64,000 nucleotides of DNA from Ostrinia nubilalis (GCF_963855985.1 NC_087104.1:10788001-10852000); one strand, 5' to 3'; positions 39,334 to 52,274 are shown, counted from the stretch's first letter. Made by a program: numbers and translations. The notes: a model not told the origin generated them from the sequence alone.

Positions 39334-40553
39334 TCCCACCAAAAACATTCTGTAAAAAACTAGCCAAGTCTCGATGGAGCTGCTTGTTTATCTCTAAAAA
39401 GTAATGAAATCTAGACAAAGTCGTGCCAAGTCTATGGTTCTTTACTGCGATTTCTTTATTATTATAGTTAATGTTGTGTGACTTGGCCGTTTAAGGGTAC
39501 AAAACCAGGTGCTCTATGACACCATTGCACCAATCTGTTGCCAGAACCGCTACCCATTGACGATGGAATATTGCCACTTGGAAAACGTTGATTTAATAAC
39601 CAGTCAATTGTAGGCTTAATAAAGCTGCGTATTTCAATAATACTTACGCATGATTATTGATTATCCTTATAAAGATTGTTCAACGGCCAAGTCACACAAC
39701 ATTAACTATAATAATAAAGAAATCGCAGTAAAGAACCATAGACTTGGCACGACTTTGTCTAGATTTCATTACTTTTTAGAGATAAACAAGCAGCTCCATC
39801 GAGACTTGGCTAGTTTTTTACAGAATGTTTTTGGTGGGATTTCACTTCTTTTTGTAGAAGGTGGCATAATTATTTAACGTCGTCGTCCTTTAATATTATC
39901 GACATTTTTTTTTACGATATTATATAGCGACCTTTAAAATGGATAATAACTTAACCTTAGCGAACCTCACGATATTATAATAAACGAAATCAACCGAATT
40001 CAAATTACACAACATTCAACTTAATCGACGGGGGGGTCTAGAAAGGAAAAAAAATCTGGACACCGCGGTGCAGAAAATCGACGCTCAAAGTGCTAGCGCC
40101 ATCTAGCGGTGAGCGGTACAGGCGAACACCACCGTGCCGGTGTGGCGCTAGTAGTATTGATTATGAATGTGGTGTTACTCCAGATCTTCGATTTTCCTAG
40201 TTTTTATAGTTTTCCCTTTATGTGGCCATTAAACTCTAACTCTGTACCAAATTTCAGCTCTCTGAGTTTATGGGAAGTACTAGTTCTATTTTGATGATCA
40301 TCAGTGAGTGAGTGTCATAAATGCGAAACTTTGCTTTCGCTTAACTTCGGAACTAAATGACCTACAGACTTGAAATTTTGGATTTTAAGTATGTGATTAT
40401 AGCTTACTAGATGACGAAAATTTCTGCGTTCTGGTCTTATCCAGAGGTTCTCAAACAGGGGCCTGAAAATGCGGCGAAATGGTTCCAGTAAAGGATGGTA
40501 CGGCAGTGTTTGCTTCGCGCTCGACTTGGCGGGGGCACTGCCGTGCCCCCAGA
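39334..40553 (+). mobile_element. 1220-bp Helitron-like element, copy 1
   Basis: It begins TCCCACCAAAAAC and ends in a GC hairpin GGGGGCACTGCCGTGCCCCC followed by AGA. The left neighbour is A and the right neighbour is T, with no target duplication. These features fit Helitrons or Helentrons, although the usual CTRR terminus is not evident. The first 510 bp form a foldback of two roughly 170-bp arms (39334-39500 and 39690-39841). The second half contains a module with ACCAAATTTCAGCTCTCTGA that resembles sequence I associate with lepidopteran repeats. An equal-length copy lies at 44862-46081. No Rep/helicase is encoded. Confidence 0.7.
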
Positions 40554-41621
40554 TGTCGCATAATGTTATCGCAATGTGTGTGGCCCTTGGCCAAATCATA
40601 GAAGCCTATGCGAAGAAAGAGCACTTGAATGACAATGAAATTCAGGGTTACCATTTTGTAAGATCTCCTCACTATTGAGGGTAACAAAATAACATTAATA
40701 ATCTAGCCATTAATTACATTACATACCTATACGAGAAAGTAAAGCAACATGCGGTTTTATTTTAATTTGTAAAATATTTGTGACAATTTGTTCTAAGTTT
40801 AGTTTTACAACAGAATTGCTGTTTCAGCTGTCACTGTGAAGCTTTGGGAAAATAAATAAATAGAAAAAATATTTACATAAATATTTATTTATTATTATCA
40901 TTATGCCAATTTAAGTTACACTGTGTGACAGTCTTTGACACTAAACAAACTCTTCAGCTTAATAATACCTACCTACAGGGCGTTTTTATAGTTACTCTTG
41001 CTGATCAAACAAGAAGGGTTGATTCTACTACTGAAATACAACTACTTTTCTTACAGGACCAATATCAAATTCTCAAAAAAATTCACATCCTCGTGATGAT
41101 GATAATTTCTATGAAGAGGATTTTTTTATATTCGGTCTCTTGGGATAAGTTATTCCATTTGAGCAGTAGAATTAATCCTTTTTATTTGATCACATATAAA
41201 AATAACACAAGTGTTTAGGAAAACTTCTTCTTTGGTATGGTATCACCACGGAGTTATAATGGCGGCAACTCTGTATCACTGACTTGTAACTTTCGAACAG
41301 AATGAATGATAAGGGCACCACATTGGTTTTCTTTCTGAAAAAAGGCTTTCACTTTTAGTACTAACCCTTTAGCACTATTTCATTGAAATAAAAATACAAT
41401 AAACGCACAGAAGACTGAAATTGAGTCAACTGACGTGACATTTATAATTTGTTGACATTATGACAGTTTGACATGACTAGGGATTGAAAAAGTTTTAATT
41501 GAAAAAGTAAAATGACAATTTATTAACGATTCACAAGGATATAATCGATTAAAAATATTTATAAAATGTTCTGATACTTGCTTGTAGCGATTATCCAATC
41601 CTGGTTTCTACTGAAAAACTA
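40554..41621. other. Intron, nothing recognised
   Basis: AT-rich DNA with short chance frames only. Confidence 0.4.
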
Positions 41622-41629
41622 CCTCGTGG

Positions 41630-41775
41630 CAGTGCCGTAACTAGCCTTTTATGCGCCCGGTGCGAGCTTTCAAAACTGCGCCCTTGAAAAATGCTTGGTC
41701 TGGTCATTTCTGCGCCCCTCCAGGGTCTGCGCCCTGTGCCTGGGCACCGCTGGCACCGCCCTAGTTACGGCACTG
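41630..41775. mobile_element. hAT-like MITE, 146 bp, with 8-bp duplication
   Basis: The inverted ends are CAGTGCCGTAACTAG and its complement, flanked by the exact duplication CCTCGTGG (41622-41629 and 41776-41783). The interior is rich in GCGCCC words and non-coding. The duplication length indicates hAT. Confidence 0.9.
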
Positions 41776-41783
41776 CCTCGTGG

Positions 41784-43405
41784 CAAGATTTTAATAATAT
41801 CTTTATCTTCTCTTTCACAATCTATAAAAGTTCATTGGTCTATTATTATAAATGTGCTATGAATTGGCATAGATTATGAGAGACTGGGAACTATACTAGG
41901 TTGATTTATGTTTCTCTCAGTTCAACTGGCATTGGATTCAACATCGGATTCTGACACTTTTACAGTTATGATACCATGATGTTTTCATTGTCAATATCAG
42001 TTTATGGTCCTAATTATTTTTATTTTATTTACGACCTTCGACCAGTTGGACACTTTAGATAGCTTCTTGTAATAGTGTCAATATCTTTTTAGCCTTTAAC
42101 GCAAATCTAGTCTTCAAAACAATTTAGTCGATTTATTTTATTTTCAAAATCGATATTTTATTGTCTATGATGGCCGCAGGAACATCACTATACATGGACT
42201 CCCAGCAATAAAGTACGGTAATGCCTCGTACAGATTTTATCTGCAAAAATTATGGAACTTGATAGATTTTAGACCATGCCACGCACCAAAACGTCCGGAA
42301 GTTGTAATAGTATTATAGAATAAACGTTAAAAGACTTATTTATTTAATTTTTCAATGCTTAAGTGTCCATTAAAATGAAAGGGTGCTTAATGTATTAAAA
42401 AAATAAGAAAATAATTATGATGGGTTAATGTTTTTGGGCGGTTTTTAGGCGATTTCTGACAATGTCCTTTAGTCATTTCAGTAAATGAAAAGGGCCAAAG
42501 GGCCGAGGCAACAACATTCAAGAAACTATCTTGTGTTTATTTTTGTCCTTAGCTTAAAATACTGCGTGGATGAAAATCTTACTAAAATGAACTTAGTAGG
42601 TAATTTGTTTTGGGAGCTTTTTCTTTGTGAGCGGTATTTTACTTATTTAATTATGAGAAAAAGAGACTAATACTCTAGTTTTCGAAATAGAAAAGTTTCG
42701 GAATCAAAAGCTTTGAGCAGCTTTTAACAAAAAAAAGTTTTCGTTTCAAGGCAACCTCATAAATTCACTTCGGTTAGGTAAGCCTAATCCCCTCAAATGT
42801 TTATCGTCCTTCTTTCGTAAAGATCGATGAAATATCGCAAATAAAATAAGCCAACAAGGAGAGCCGGCAGTTTTGATAAATATCTTTTCAGCGCCTCTAT
42901 TATTCGGAGGGAGACAAATGTTCCGTCGGTTACTCCACCACGGCATTCTCTCATTAAAATGTCCCCGAGCGTCGGCCCCTCCATACCGATTCGATACGAT
43001 AATCGATTTAACTGCCGATCGCTATAAAATCTGCGATAAGCTCGTTTTGTTTGTTTTAGTTCTGTCACACTGCACATGGCGAATCAATCAGCGAGTTATA
43101 TCAACTTCAACAAGTTTATTAATTGTACGAACTGTGGGAGTGAATAAAGGCTTTAGTTCGATGGCAATAAGAGCGATAGAAGCATGAACCGCCATCAAAT
43201 TGGCGTGTGAAGCGGAACCGACACGACAGACGCGCTATTGTGTTTCGATCAAATAAAGTTTTATTTAGTAACTACATGCGAGTTTGTTTTTAACATACCT
43301 ACCTAAGTAATACTTGAGTTATCGGCTATTGTACAGACCACCAATGAATACAATACGAACTCTACATCGAAAACTAGTTTTGTTGAGTTATTTTAAATCT
43401 CAATC
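41784..43405. other. Intron, nothing recognised
   Basis: A CpG-richer stretch at about 42940-43080 contains several ATCGAT-like words and might be regulatory. There is no coding signal. Confidence 0.35.
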
Positions 43406-43408
43406 TTA

Positions 43409-43527
43409 GGCTGAGTTGCACCACCTGACTTTGACCGAAACTATAACGATAACCGGTGTTTTTTGTATGGAGTTTGACAGATTTTTAACGTTTGTCAAAG
43501 TTGAAAGTAAGATGGTGCAACCCAGCC
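43409..43527. mobile_element. TTA-type MITE, copy 2 (complete)
   Basis: It has inverted ends GGCTGAGTTGCACCA and GGTGCAACCCAGCC with TTA on each side. The interior matches the copies at 19847 and 60094 in reverse orientation, including CCGGTGTTTTTTGTATGGAG. Confidence 0.8.
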
Positions 43528-43530
43528 TTA

Positions 43531-44861
43531 GAAGCGTTCAAATGTCTTGTTTCCAATCATAATCTCGTTATTAACGTTACTCGGTATTTAAGTATTTAAT
43601 CAGCCTGGAACCTAGGTTGTTAATGAATTGATTGAAGAGACAGAGATAGAATATTAATGATTGCTCAAGGTTTAATTAAATTAGATAAGTACCACCACTT
43701 GCTAGAAAATACATTTTAATTTTATTTAGTTTCATTACGACGAATTTAATTAATTAATAAAGGTTTTTTTAAAGTATAAAGCACGTAAGTGTGTACATAA
43801 AGGTTACAAAGAACGTGTGAAAATAAAAAATAGCAACTACGCTTTACGTCAAAAGATTAGATTGCTCATATTTTGTGAAATTCATTAGCCTTAATTAACA
43901 CATAAGGGAAGTGAAAACTCATCATGGTTAAAATAAAAGGAAAACTAATTGTTACAAAGTTAGTGGTCCTCGTTGTTCACGTCAACTCCATTTTCATTTC
44001 AACTTCTACATTATCATAAAAATTGGTTACGAGCAGAAATCCCCTTGTGTTTATAAAAAGCGACTTCAGAATGTCTTCAGCCGTTTCAGATAAACATAGT
44101 TTGATTTAAAAATAAATACAATTAAATTACTGTAATCAATTTTAATGTTATTCAGATTAATTTCATCTCTTACAAATTGCAAAAGCCATTATTGTAAGTA
44201 CGAAAGTCTGCCAAAATAGTCGTATTGGTTTGAAAACAAGCCGCAGACTTCCGAAGTTCCGAGCGAAAAGCGCGCCAACTCCGATAGAATTAAAATACTA
44301 TTACGCCAATACAACACTGATTGAGTCGAAGCGAATGGCGGGAATTTCGTGTAGTAAATACAGCAGTAACGTCTCTTAATTTTTTTTTCTTTTCATTATT
44401 GCCAGACGTGATAGATAACTGTGGTATTTAAGTCAAAAAGTTTGTCTTATTTTTTTAAGTTTTAAAGTTTACAAAAACTTTTAAAAACCATACAAGGAAA
44501 TAGTTAAACCTTGAATTCAATGGCTGAATTAGTTTTGTGACTAGAAAAAAAACTAGCAAGAAAAGGAAAACAAAAGACAAAAACCGGACACCGTGTAAAG
44601 TCAGTTACTTGACCGGATAAGTTCACTTTACCCGAGTACGATAACCTCAGACAAAATATAGCAATAGTTAATGCCGCTTAATCCATCAAACGGTAGTTAG
44701 ATGGTATCTATGACGTAGTGCTGTCTTTGTTATAGCCAATACATTATCATGAACAACCAGGAATGGGTCAGTTTCCATTGTAATACGTTTGCTTTGATTC
44801 GACGATAAAATTAAACAGCAGTTATGATAAGGACATAAGAAAATAATTAGGTAATAATTAA
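43531..44861. other. Intron, nothing recognised
   Basis: AT-rich DNA up to the insertion point of the second 1220-bp element. No gene or repeat was outlined. Confidence 0.4.
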
Positions 44862-46081
44862 TCCCACCAAAAACATTCTGTAAAAAACTAGCCAAGTCTC
44901 GATGGAGCTGCTTGTTTATCTCTAAAAAGTAATGAAATCTAGACAAAGTCGTGCCAAGTCTATGGTTCTTTACTGCGATTTCTTTATTATTATAGTTAAT
45001 GTTGTGTGACTTGGCCGTTTAAGGGTACAAAACCAGGTGCTCTATGACACCATTGCACCAATCTGTTGCCAGAACCGCTACCCATTGACGATGGAATATT
45101 GCCACTTGGAAAACGTTGATTTAATAACCAGTCAATTGTAGGCTTAATAAAGCTGCGTATTTCAATAATACTTACGCATGATTATTGATTATCCTTATAA
45201 AGATTGTTCAACGGCCAAGTCACACAACATTAACTATAATAATAAAGAAATCGCAGTAAAGAACCATAGACTTGGCACGACTTTGTCTAGATTTCATTAC
45301 TTTTTAGAGATAAACAAGCAGCTCCATCGAGACTTGGCTAGTTTTTTACAGAATGTTTTTGGTGGGATTTCACTTCTTTTTGTAGAAGGTGGCATAATTA
45401 TTTAACGTCGTCGTCCTTTAATATTATCGACATTTTTTTTTACGATATTATATAGCGACCTTTAAAATGGATAATAACTTAACCTTAGCGAACCTCACGA
45501 TATTATAATAAACGAAATCAACCGAATTCAAATTACACAACATTCAACTTAATCGACGGGGGGGTCTAGAAAGGAAAAAAAATCTGGACACCGCGGTGCA
45601 GAAAATCGACGCTCAAAGTGCTAGCGCCATCTAGCGGTGAGCGGTACAGGCGAACACCACCGTGCCGGTGTGGCGCTAGTAGTATTGATTATGAATGTGG
45701 TGTTACTCCAGATCTTCGATTTTCCTAGTTTTTATAGTTTTCCCTTTATGTGGCCATTAAACTCTAACTCTGTACCAAATTTCAGCTCTCTGAGTTTATG
45801 GGAAGTACTAGTTCTATTTTGATGATCATCAGTGAGTGAGTGTCATAAATGCGAAACTTTGCTTTCGCTTAACTTCGGAACTAAATGACCTACAGACTTG
45901 AAATTTTGGATTTTAAGTATGTGATTATAGCTTACTAGATGACGAAAATTTCTGCGTTCTGGTCTTATCCAGAGGTTCTCAAACAGGGGCCTGAAAATGC
46001 GGCGAAATGGTTCCAGTAAAGGATGGTACGGCAGTGTTTGCTTCGCGCTCGACTTGGCGGGGGCACTGCCGTGCCCCCAGA
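44862..46081 (+). mobile_element. 1220-bp Helitron-like element, copy 2
   Basis: The same length as the copy at 39334-40553 (constant offset 5528), and I saw no difference between them on reading. It is again bounded by A on the left and T on the right, without a duplication. The flanking sequences of the two copies are unrelated, so this is transposition and not a segmental duplication. It carries the same short frames and the same terminal GC hairpin. It landed directly beside the GC-rich patch at 46130-46290. Confidence 0.75.
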
Positions 46082-46891
46082 TTCATATTTCCCCAAAATC
46101 AGGGAATTCCATAACATTCCTGTAGCAACACAGAACCACACCGGTCGCGCGCGCTCCGCTCGGGTAATTTGATTTGGAGTGGAGGGAGGGGCGCGATCGA
46201 TACACCGCGGGGCGCGGGGACAGCCGCCGTCGCCATGGCAACCGTAGCTACCCTCGCGCCTCCAGATTTTGTCGGTTGTACCACTAAATTAAACAAAGAG
46301 AAATGCTGATATTATTTTCACGTGTTGGCTTTTCATAAGCCCATTTCAAGAAGAGTACGTTTTCAGGCGAAAACTTTTTTGTTATTAGATAAAAAATAAA
46401 AATAACACTGATTTGTAAAATGAATACAATGGGGCCCTTCACACTTGTCGTGACTTGTCGGATTTCCTGTCATTGAAACAAAGAGAAACAAAATAACTGC
46501 GGCTTCAAGGAATAGTTTTTGTATGATTACATAAATGGAAAATTTAGTCTCGATGACCTAATAGGTTTTCCCATGTTTCATTTCGTAAGGTGAGACAGTT
46601 ACTAACACCTCTAGTTCTAGGTTTAGAAAATAGGGAAATGTCGTTTCAAAAATGGCAACACGCACCGTTTATAAACGGCCAATTAGATCCGACGATCCGA
46701 GAGACTCCGATATTACTTTTCTATTTACTACAGAAGAAAGTTTGAAATTCGGTTCTGAATTATTTGAGAGAACATTTCTGTGAACACTACGCTTGCTGAC
46801 TGGTGCCTTTTTCTGAGAAAACATAATATGAATTACACGATATTAAGCCATATGGATAGAATAAAGTCAAACTTTAAATATATTTAGTAGC
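46082..46891. other. Intron with a GC-rich patch
   Basis: The segment 46130-46290 is a CpG-rich island in otherwise AT-rich DNA and contains an RFX-type X-box. There are no convincing splice sites next to it, and no gene is recognised. Confidence 0.4.
46229..46242 (+). promoter_or_regulatory. RFX-type X-box motif
   Basis: GTCGCCATGGCAAC fits the imperfect palindrome bound by RFX factors (GTNRCC, short spacer, RGYAAC). It lies in the CpG-rich patch. Function is inference from motif and setting. Confidence 0.35.
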
Positions 46892-47750
46892 AAAGGACAT
46901 CATCCACGTTTCATATCGATACCTTCAGGTTCAATTGTCGTATAAACCAAAACCCTACTTTTCAGGAGAGCCAAAAAACGTTTTTTTTTTTATTAAAAAA
47001 ATCGTAACTTTTTTATTTGAGAAGTTATAAAAAAATGACCAAGAGAAAACATTTTTCAATTCTTGCGATGAAAAAGTCTAGATATTTAAAAAATGGGTAT
47101 CTTCAGTAGTTTTAAAGTTAGCTTGGAGTTACGTCCTTAAAAAAGGCACTCGGTGGTTTATACGACCCATTATATTGGACCTAAAAATAACTCTTTACGT
47201 CGTATTTGATTTTTTAGTAAACACGAGACTGAAATTGATGGCTTAAAGACCATTAGATGTATTTTTTTTGGTTTATACACCCATTGATAAAGTGATTTAT
47301 TCAAATGTATTATTAAAACTATACATGTAAATAATGTATTGTTTACTATTTCCAGGCTTTTGTTGTTTAGAGAATTTGCACAAAGATATTTAACAGTGTA
47401 AAAACTATATTTGGTTGAGGTAGAAATAATAAATTTGCTTGCATACGAAAAATAACAAGTTTATTGTTTTTTTTTACAATTTTGCAGGAAAATTATGGCA
47501 AAACTAATAATTTTAAACAAAACTAATCACCATAAATTTTGAACAAAAAAATTCAAATAACAGCAAAACATTAAGACAGCTTTCCTGGTTCTCTGCTGAC
47601 GCATATTGAATTCGTTTGGTTATGATAAATTTTGCATAAAGAGAAGAGCCCCAGTTTGCTCAGGAGAAGGATTTGTAATTTTTTGAGAATTTCTCTAAGG
47701 AATTTACATCTTTACAAGAAACCCAAATTTAAATTACAGCTAAAAGTAAA

Positions 47751-48051
47751 GGCTAGATGACAAAATTTCAATTATTTGTCCGTCAGACAGATAATTAGAA
47801 AATATTAGACTCATATTTTTTATTTTCTTTCATAATTAAATAATAACAGTGCTACATCGAGTTGAAATGGCGCGATACGTCACGCTTGAGTAGAATTTTT
47901 ATTCAAAAGTGACGTCACGCGACATTTCAACTCAATATAACACTGTAATTATTCGATTATGGAAAAAAATATGAGTCTAATATTTTCTAATTATCTGTCT
48001 GACGGACTAAATAGAATTTCGATTTCATTACCTAGTCATCATCCCTAATAG
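47751..48051. mobile_element. 300-bp palindromic MITE inside the composite element
   Basis: Two long arms pair: the left contains CCGTCAGACAGATAATTAG and the right its near-complement. A second pair, GAGTTGAAATG...GTCACGC, lies towards the centre. The whole is a foldback with a short spacer. The ends (AGATGAC and GTCATCA) lack a clear duplication. Confidence 0.65.
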
Positions 48052-48648
48052 TACTTGTAAAGTAATAAATTATTACAGAGCATATCAAAAGGGTATAAAT
48101 AGCCTTCATGAGCACACTATGGCTTGTTTTCTTTGTTTAAAAGTCTTGAATTCATCACATTTAGTCGAGATCAATTCACGAATGTACTCAACAATTAACT
48201 TTCTTTAACTTTATAATTAAAAAAACTTACTTACTGTCCATACATACATATGTGATGCAATAAATAAATGAATAAGAATATGAAACAGATAATTACCATA
48301 TTGAATACGTGGACTTACGACGTTGGATCCAAATATCTGGCCATATGTCTTTGGGCGTAAAAACCATTTTCAATTACGAGAGAGTTTTACATCCTGGCTT
48401 AAAAAAATGTATGGTTGATACATCTTAGCAAAAATACCAAAAACAAGCGTTTGGTTTTTACATCGTTTATTAGGTATTTATTTATCTTTTAGGCTATAGT
48501 TTTTTGGGGCGTATAAACATTTTTTTAGCGAATTTCAATATATCGAATATACAGCTCGATAGAGAAAAAAATTCTGATTAAAATGGTATATATAACTCAA
48601 TTTGGCCAAAATGGTTTATACGACAATTGAACCTGAAGGTGTCGATAT

Positions 48649-49400
48649 ATTTTTGGTCCAAAATCAAAAGTGCCGGCCAACAAAAAAAAGTGCTGTATTC
48701 TGACAGAATACGTCTGCCTTAGCATTTGTTACTATGGCACCAAAGCCGTAGCTCCACTGTGCGTCGAGTATTTGAGATCTAAAAGTCATCGATTATTCAT
48801 ACATTTTTTGTTCAAAATCAAAAGTGTCGGCCAATAAAAAAAATAGTGCTGTGTTCTGACAGAATACGTCCGCCTTAGCATTTGTTACTATGGCACCAAA
48901 GCTGTAGCACCACTATGCGTCGAGTATTTGAGATCTAAAATTCATCGACGATTCATACATTTTTTGTTCAAAATCAAAAATGTCGGCCAATAAAAAAAAG
49001 TGCTGTCTTCTGACAGAATACGTCCGCCTTAGCATTTGTTACTATGGCACCAAAGCTGTAGCACCACTGTGCGTCGAGTATTTGAGATCTAAAATTCATC
49101 GACGATTCATACATTTTTTGTTCAAAATCAAAAATGTCGGCCAATAAAAAAAAAGTGCTGTATTCTGACAGAATACGTCCGCTTTAGTATTTGTTACTAT
49201 GACACCAAAGCTGTAGCACCACTGTGCATCGTAGTATTTGAGATCAAAGTCAGTCGTTTCATATATTTTTAGAGCTCAAATACTACGATGCACAGTGGTG
49301 CTACAGCTTTGGTGCCATAGTAATAAATGCTAAGGCGGACGTATTCTATCAGAATACAGCACTTTTATTTTTTGGCCGGCACTTTTGATTTTGGACCAAA
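48649..49400. repeat. Tandem array of about 155-bp units plus inverted copy
   Basis: Four head-to-tail units start near 48649, 48805, 48961 and 49115. Each contains CAAAATCAAAA, GTCGGCCAA or GCCGGCCAA, CTGACAGAATACGTC, GGCACCAAAGC or GACACCAAAGC and GAGTATTTGAGATC. A fifth unit at about 49262-49400 is inverted. The units differ by a few per cent, so the array is fairly young. Confidence 0.85.
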
Positions 49401-49416
49401 ATGGATGATGTCCTTT

Positions 49417-52274
49417 ACTTATAAACTTGTGGTCTTGTACTAGTTTCTCATGAAAATGTAATGCAATCTAGTTTCTTCGATAATTCATGAAATAATAACT
49501 ATTTAAGCTTACTCGTTTACTCTATGAAAATGATGAAAGAAAACCATTAACGAAATTACCCAGATATACAGTTAGATACTCAAAATTAATTATTTTCTTG
49601 AATAAGTAATAAAATAACAGTTATGCCTGGATAAATTATTAAGATATAAAGGCTTTAAAGTTTAAAACGTTTTCATAATATACAAAATTAGATGATTTAT
49701 GGAAGGGCTAAGGATCCCAGCGTAATGAGATTTGATCCTACTCAATGCTTAAGTGAAAGGGTTTCAACATGAAATGTGTATTGTAATTTAATGTTATTAA
49801 GATATCTCCATTTGATTTCAAAAGGCCAAATTAATTAAAATACCTACACTATAATAAAACGTTTACAGGTTTCAGGCTGCATTGGGCATTCAATTAAGTT
49901 GGAAAGTTCCGCGATCATTTGAACTGGCATACAATTTCGATGCCAACACTGCAATTACAAAATGATCACCATTTCCAGTGATAGCGTCTGAAATTATGTT
50001 TGAGCTCGCACGTCCGTGCAAACCGTTTAAGTTCATTCTGTAAAGAACTAAGAACTTGTTGAAAAGGTATTTCGATTTTCAAACATTCCCGCACAAAGGG
50101 CTGTTTGTTCAAGCTTTTAAAGAGAAAACACGCTGGTGTACTAATGAATGCCGTGCCCTTGTCTGCATAATGACGTGTCTCACTCGTTGCAGGCCGCGGC
50201 ACAATTGAATAGGCCCATTTAAATTGCCTAGACCGGGAGATAAGCAGACATGAAAGGGCGGACGATGATGCTAATACTTGCACTTAACCTGGCCTGCGGC
50301 ACCTTGCGCGTCCCGCCAAACTGGTTCCAGCGACCTTCGCGCTGTCTCGCTCCTGCGCACTCATGGAACCCTGGTCGCGCCGATCGCCACACTCGATTAC
50401 ATTTCGATTCGAACGCGATGAATATCGAATTAATTATCGATTTAGAGAGCATCTTGTCCAACAAACGACTCTTGTCTTCAACATTAAAATGCAAAATGTT
50501 TCATTATCTTCCTAATCATAGCTTTTGATCTTGAACCGATATTGCTTGATATGGCAAGATTTTAGAATGATCACACGTAATAAAATAAAGCATTAGGTGA
50601 GCAGTTTCAAAATTAAATACTGTTGTCATGAGGTCACCTGGTGTACCCATTATAACAGAATGAAGTTGAATAATGGACCTTAACGACAGTCAATTTGTAT
50701 CGCCGATAAGCGGGCGTTATCAGCAAATATCGGAACTCTCAAACCGAGCCCTGTGCGGCGTCAAGTCACCTTACGTAACCTCTCTCAATTAACTTTATCA
50801 TATTTTTAAGCGATTGCCTCACGGACCTTTAAACCACAAATTGTTTTAATATCTTCCCCGCTTTTGCTGAGCTCTCTTAAAGACTCTTTCGTTACCCTTT
50901 TTGGACATGTTCGTCGAGTTAGTTGGGGGATAAATTAGGTCACAAAAATTCCGTGCTAGTAGGGACTATACGCGGTCATTCTCGCCGTAATCATGCGGCT
51001 TTAGGTCTTTATACCTTTGATCCAACAGGCAGAGGAAATGAAATTTCCCACAATAGCGTAAAACAAACCTAATTTCGTTGTACCGTTGACAATAGTAATT
51101 TGCCGGAGTAGAAATCATGCCGCGACGGCTAAAGTCATCCCCGCCCGATGCCATTAAGCTTTCCAACATGGAAACGGCATGGCAATTCATGGCATGGTAA
51201 TGAAAGAGGCGTCTCTCCAAATGGTGGGGTTATCCGTGAATCGCTTCAGTATAATCGCGTGAACACTATAATTGGCCTTAATCAAGCGCTGGCGTGCCGG
51301 GTCGGCCATGTTGGCTGTGCTTCGCCAATTGTAATTGCATGGATTATTTGTTAATTATTTGTGACGACAGATACGTGCACTGCTCGGAATGCAATTATCT
51401 GGTGTAAATATGACGCCAATAACGCATCGTTTACTGAATTTCCATCTAAATTGCAAACTAGCGCTGTTATAAATTATTACTAAACTAAAAGGATCATCAT
51501 TAAGCAATTTAATTAAAAGATAATAGTTATAATAACATCGAGTACATTTTAGTTCGTAGCTGGGATTTAGGTCGGCGTAATTGGCCGTTACGTCACCTAC
51601 CGCGGTAATGTCGCTAAGAAATTTCTCTGGGGAAATGGGAAAACAAATGAGAGAGCTCTTATCTACGCATTACCGCCACGCAGTGATTTACGACGCGGCT
51701 ACTCTACACATGCGAGCACTCCCGTAGGTAGGTATTATACCGGTTTTGCCGAGCGAAAAGACATAACCTGGTTGAGAAACAGACGTGAATTGAGTGTTAA
51801 ACATGCCGGCTTGAGACGTTGCATAAATGCTCAAACGTAAACATGATTTGTCGGCCGACACGGATCGCCATCGAGCTGTTTGGCGACGAATCACTTCGGA
51901 CCGAGCGAATTAGTGTGAACAAATATTTACTTAGAAGCCGCTGCCAGAGTTTGCTGCTCGCTTGAGTTCGCAATTTAGGTTTATTCGAGTAACAGCAGTT
52001 ACCGCAATTATTTTAGTTCGTGGGTGTTTATCGCAGATTTAGAAGCTTCGGGTAAGTCCAACAAATAAGAGGAAAAAGAAACGACCTGACTCATAAAGGC
52101 CATTCATCGAATATCTAGAAAGGTGATAAAATAAAATTGGAAACTAACGCGTTCTTAAAATTTGCATAAACATGTATAACGAATTTATAACTATTTGTAT
52201 CTCAGAGACAAATGACTAATCGGCAGAGCGCGTCGTTCGTTACCGCTACCCGATTACTTTAACCGGCGAACAAA
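49417..52274. other. Intron, nothing recognised
   Basis: GC-richer patches occur near 50160-50430 and 51560-51900. A plus-strand frame at 50250-50528 begins with a hydrophobic stretch that could mimic a signal peptide, but it has no domain or splice support. Confidence 0.35.

Larger units (their letters stand above)
46892..49416. mobile_element. 2.5-kb composite non-autonomous element
   Basis: The outer inverted repeats are AAAGGACATCATCCA (46892-46906) and its complement (49402-49416). A second, inner inverted pair of 34 bp (46916-46949 and 48612-48644, one mismatch) contains TTCAATTGTCGTATAAACC. The right flank holds a tandem array of 155-bp units with a terminal inverted copy, and the centre holds a separate 300-bp palindromic MITE. 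No reading frame of useful length exists, and no target duplication is clear. The superfamily is unknown. Confidence 0.65.

Noticed and set aside
39650..39877. Identical 75-codon frames in both 1220-bp elements (also 45178-45405)
   Set aside because: They lie within the foldback arm and have no domain; identity reflects recent transposition, not coding constraint.
50250..50528. Plus-strand frame with signal-peptide-like N-terminus
   Set aside because: The rest of the peptide has no features of a secreted protein, and there are no supporting gene signals.
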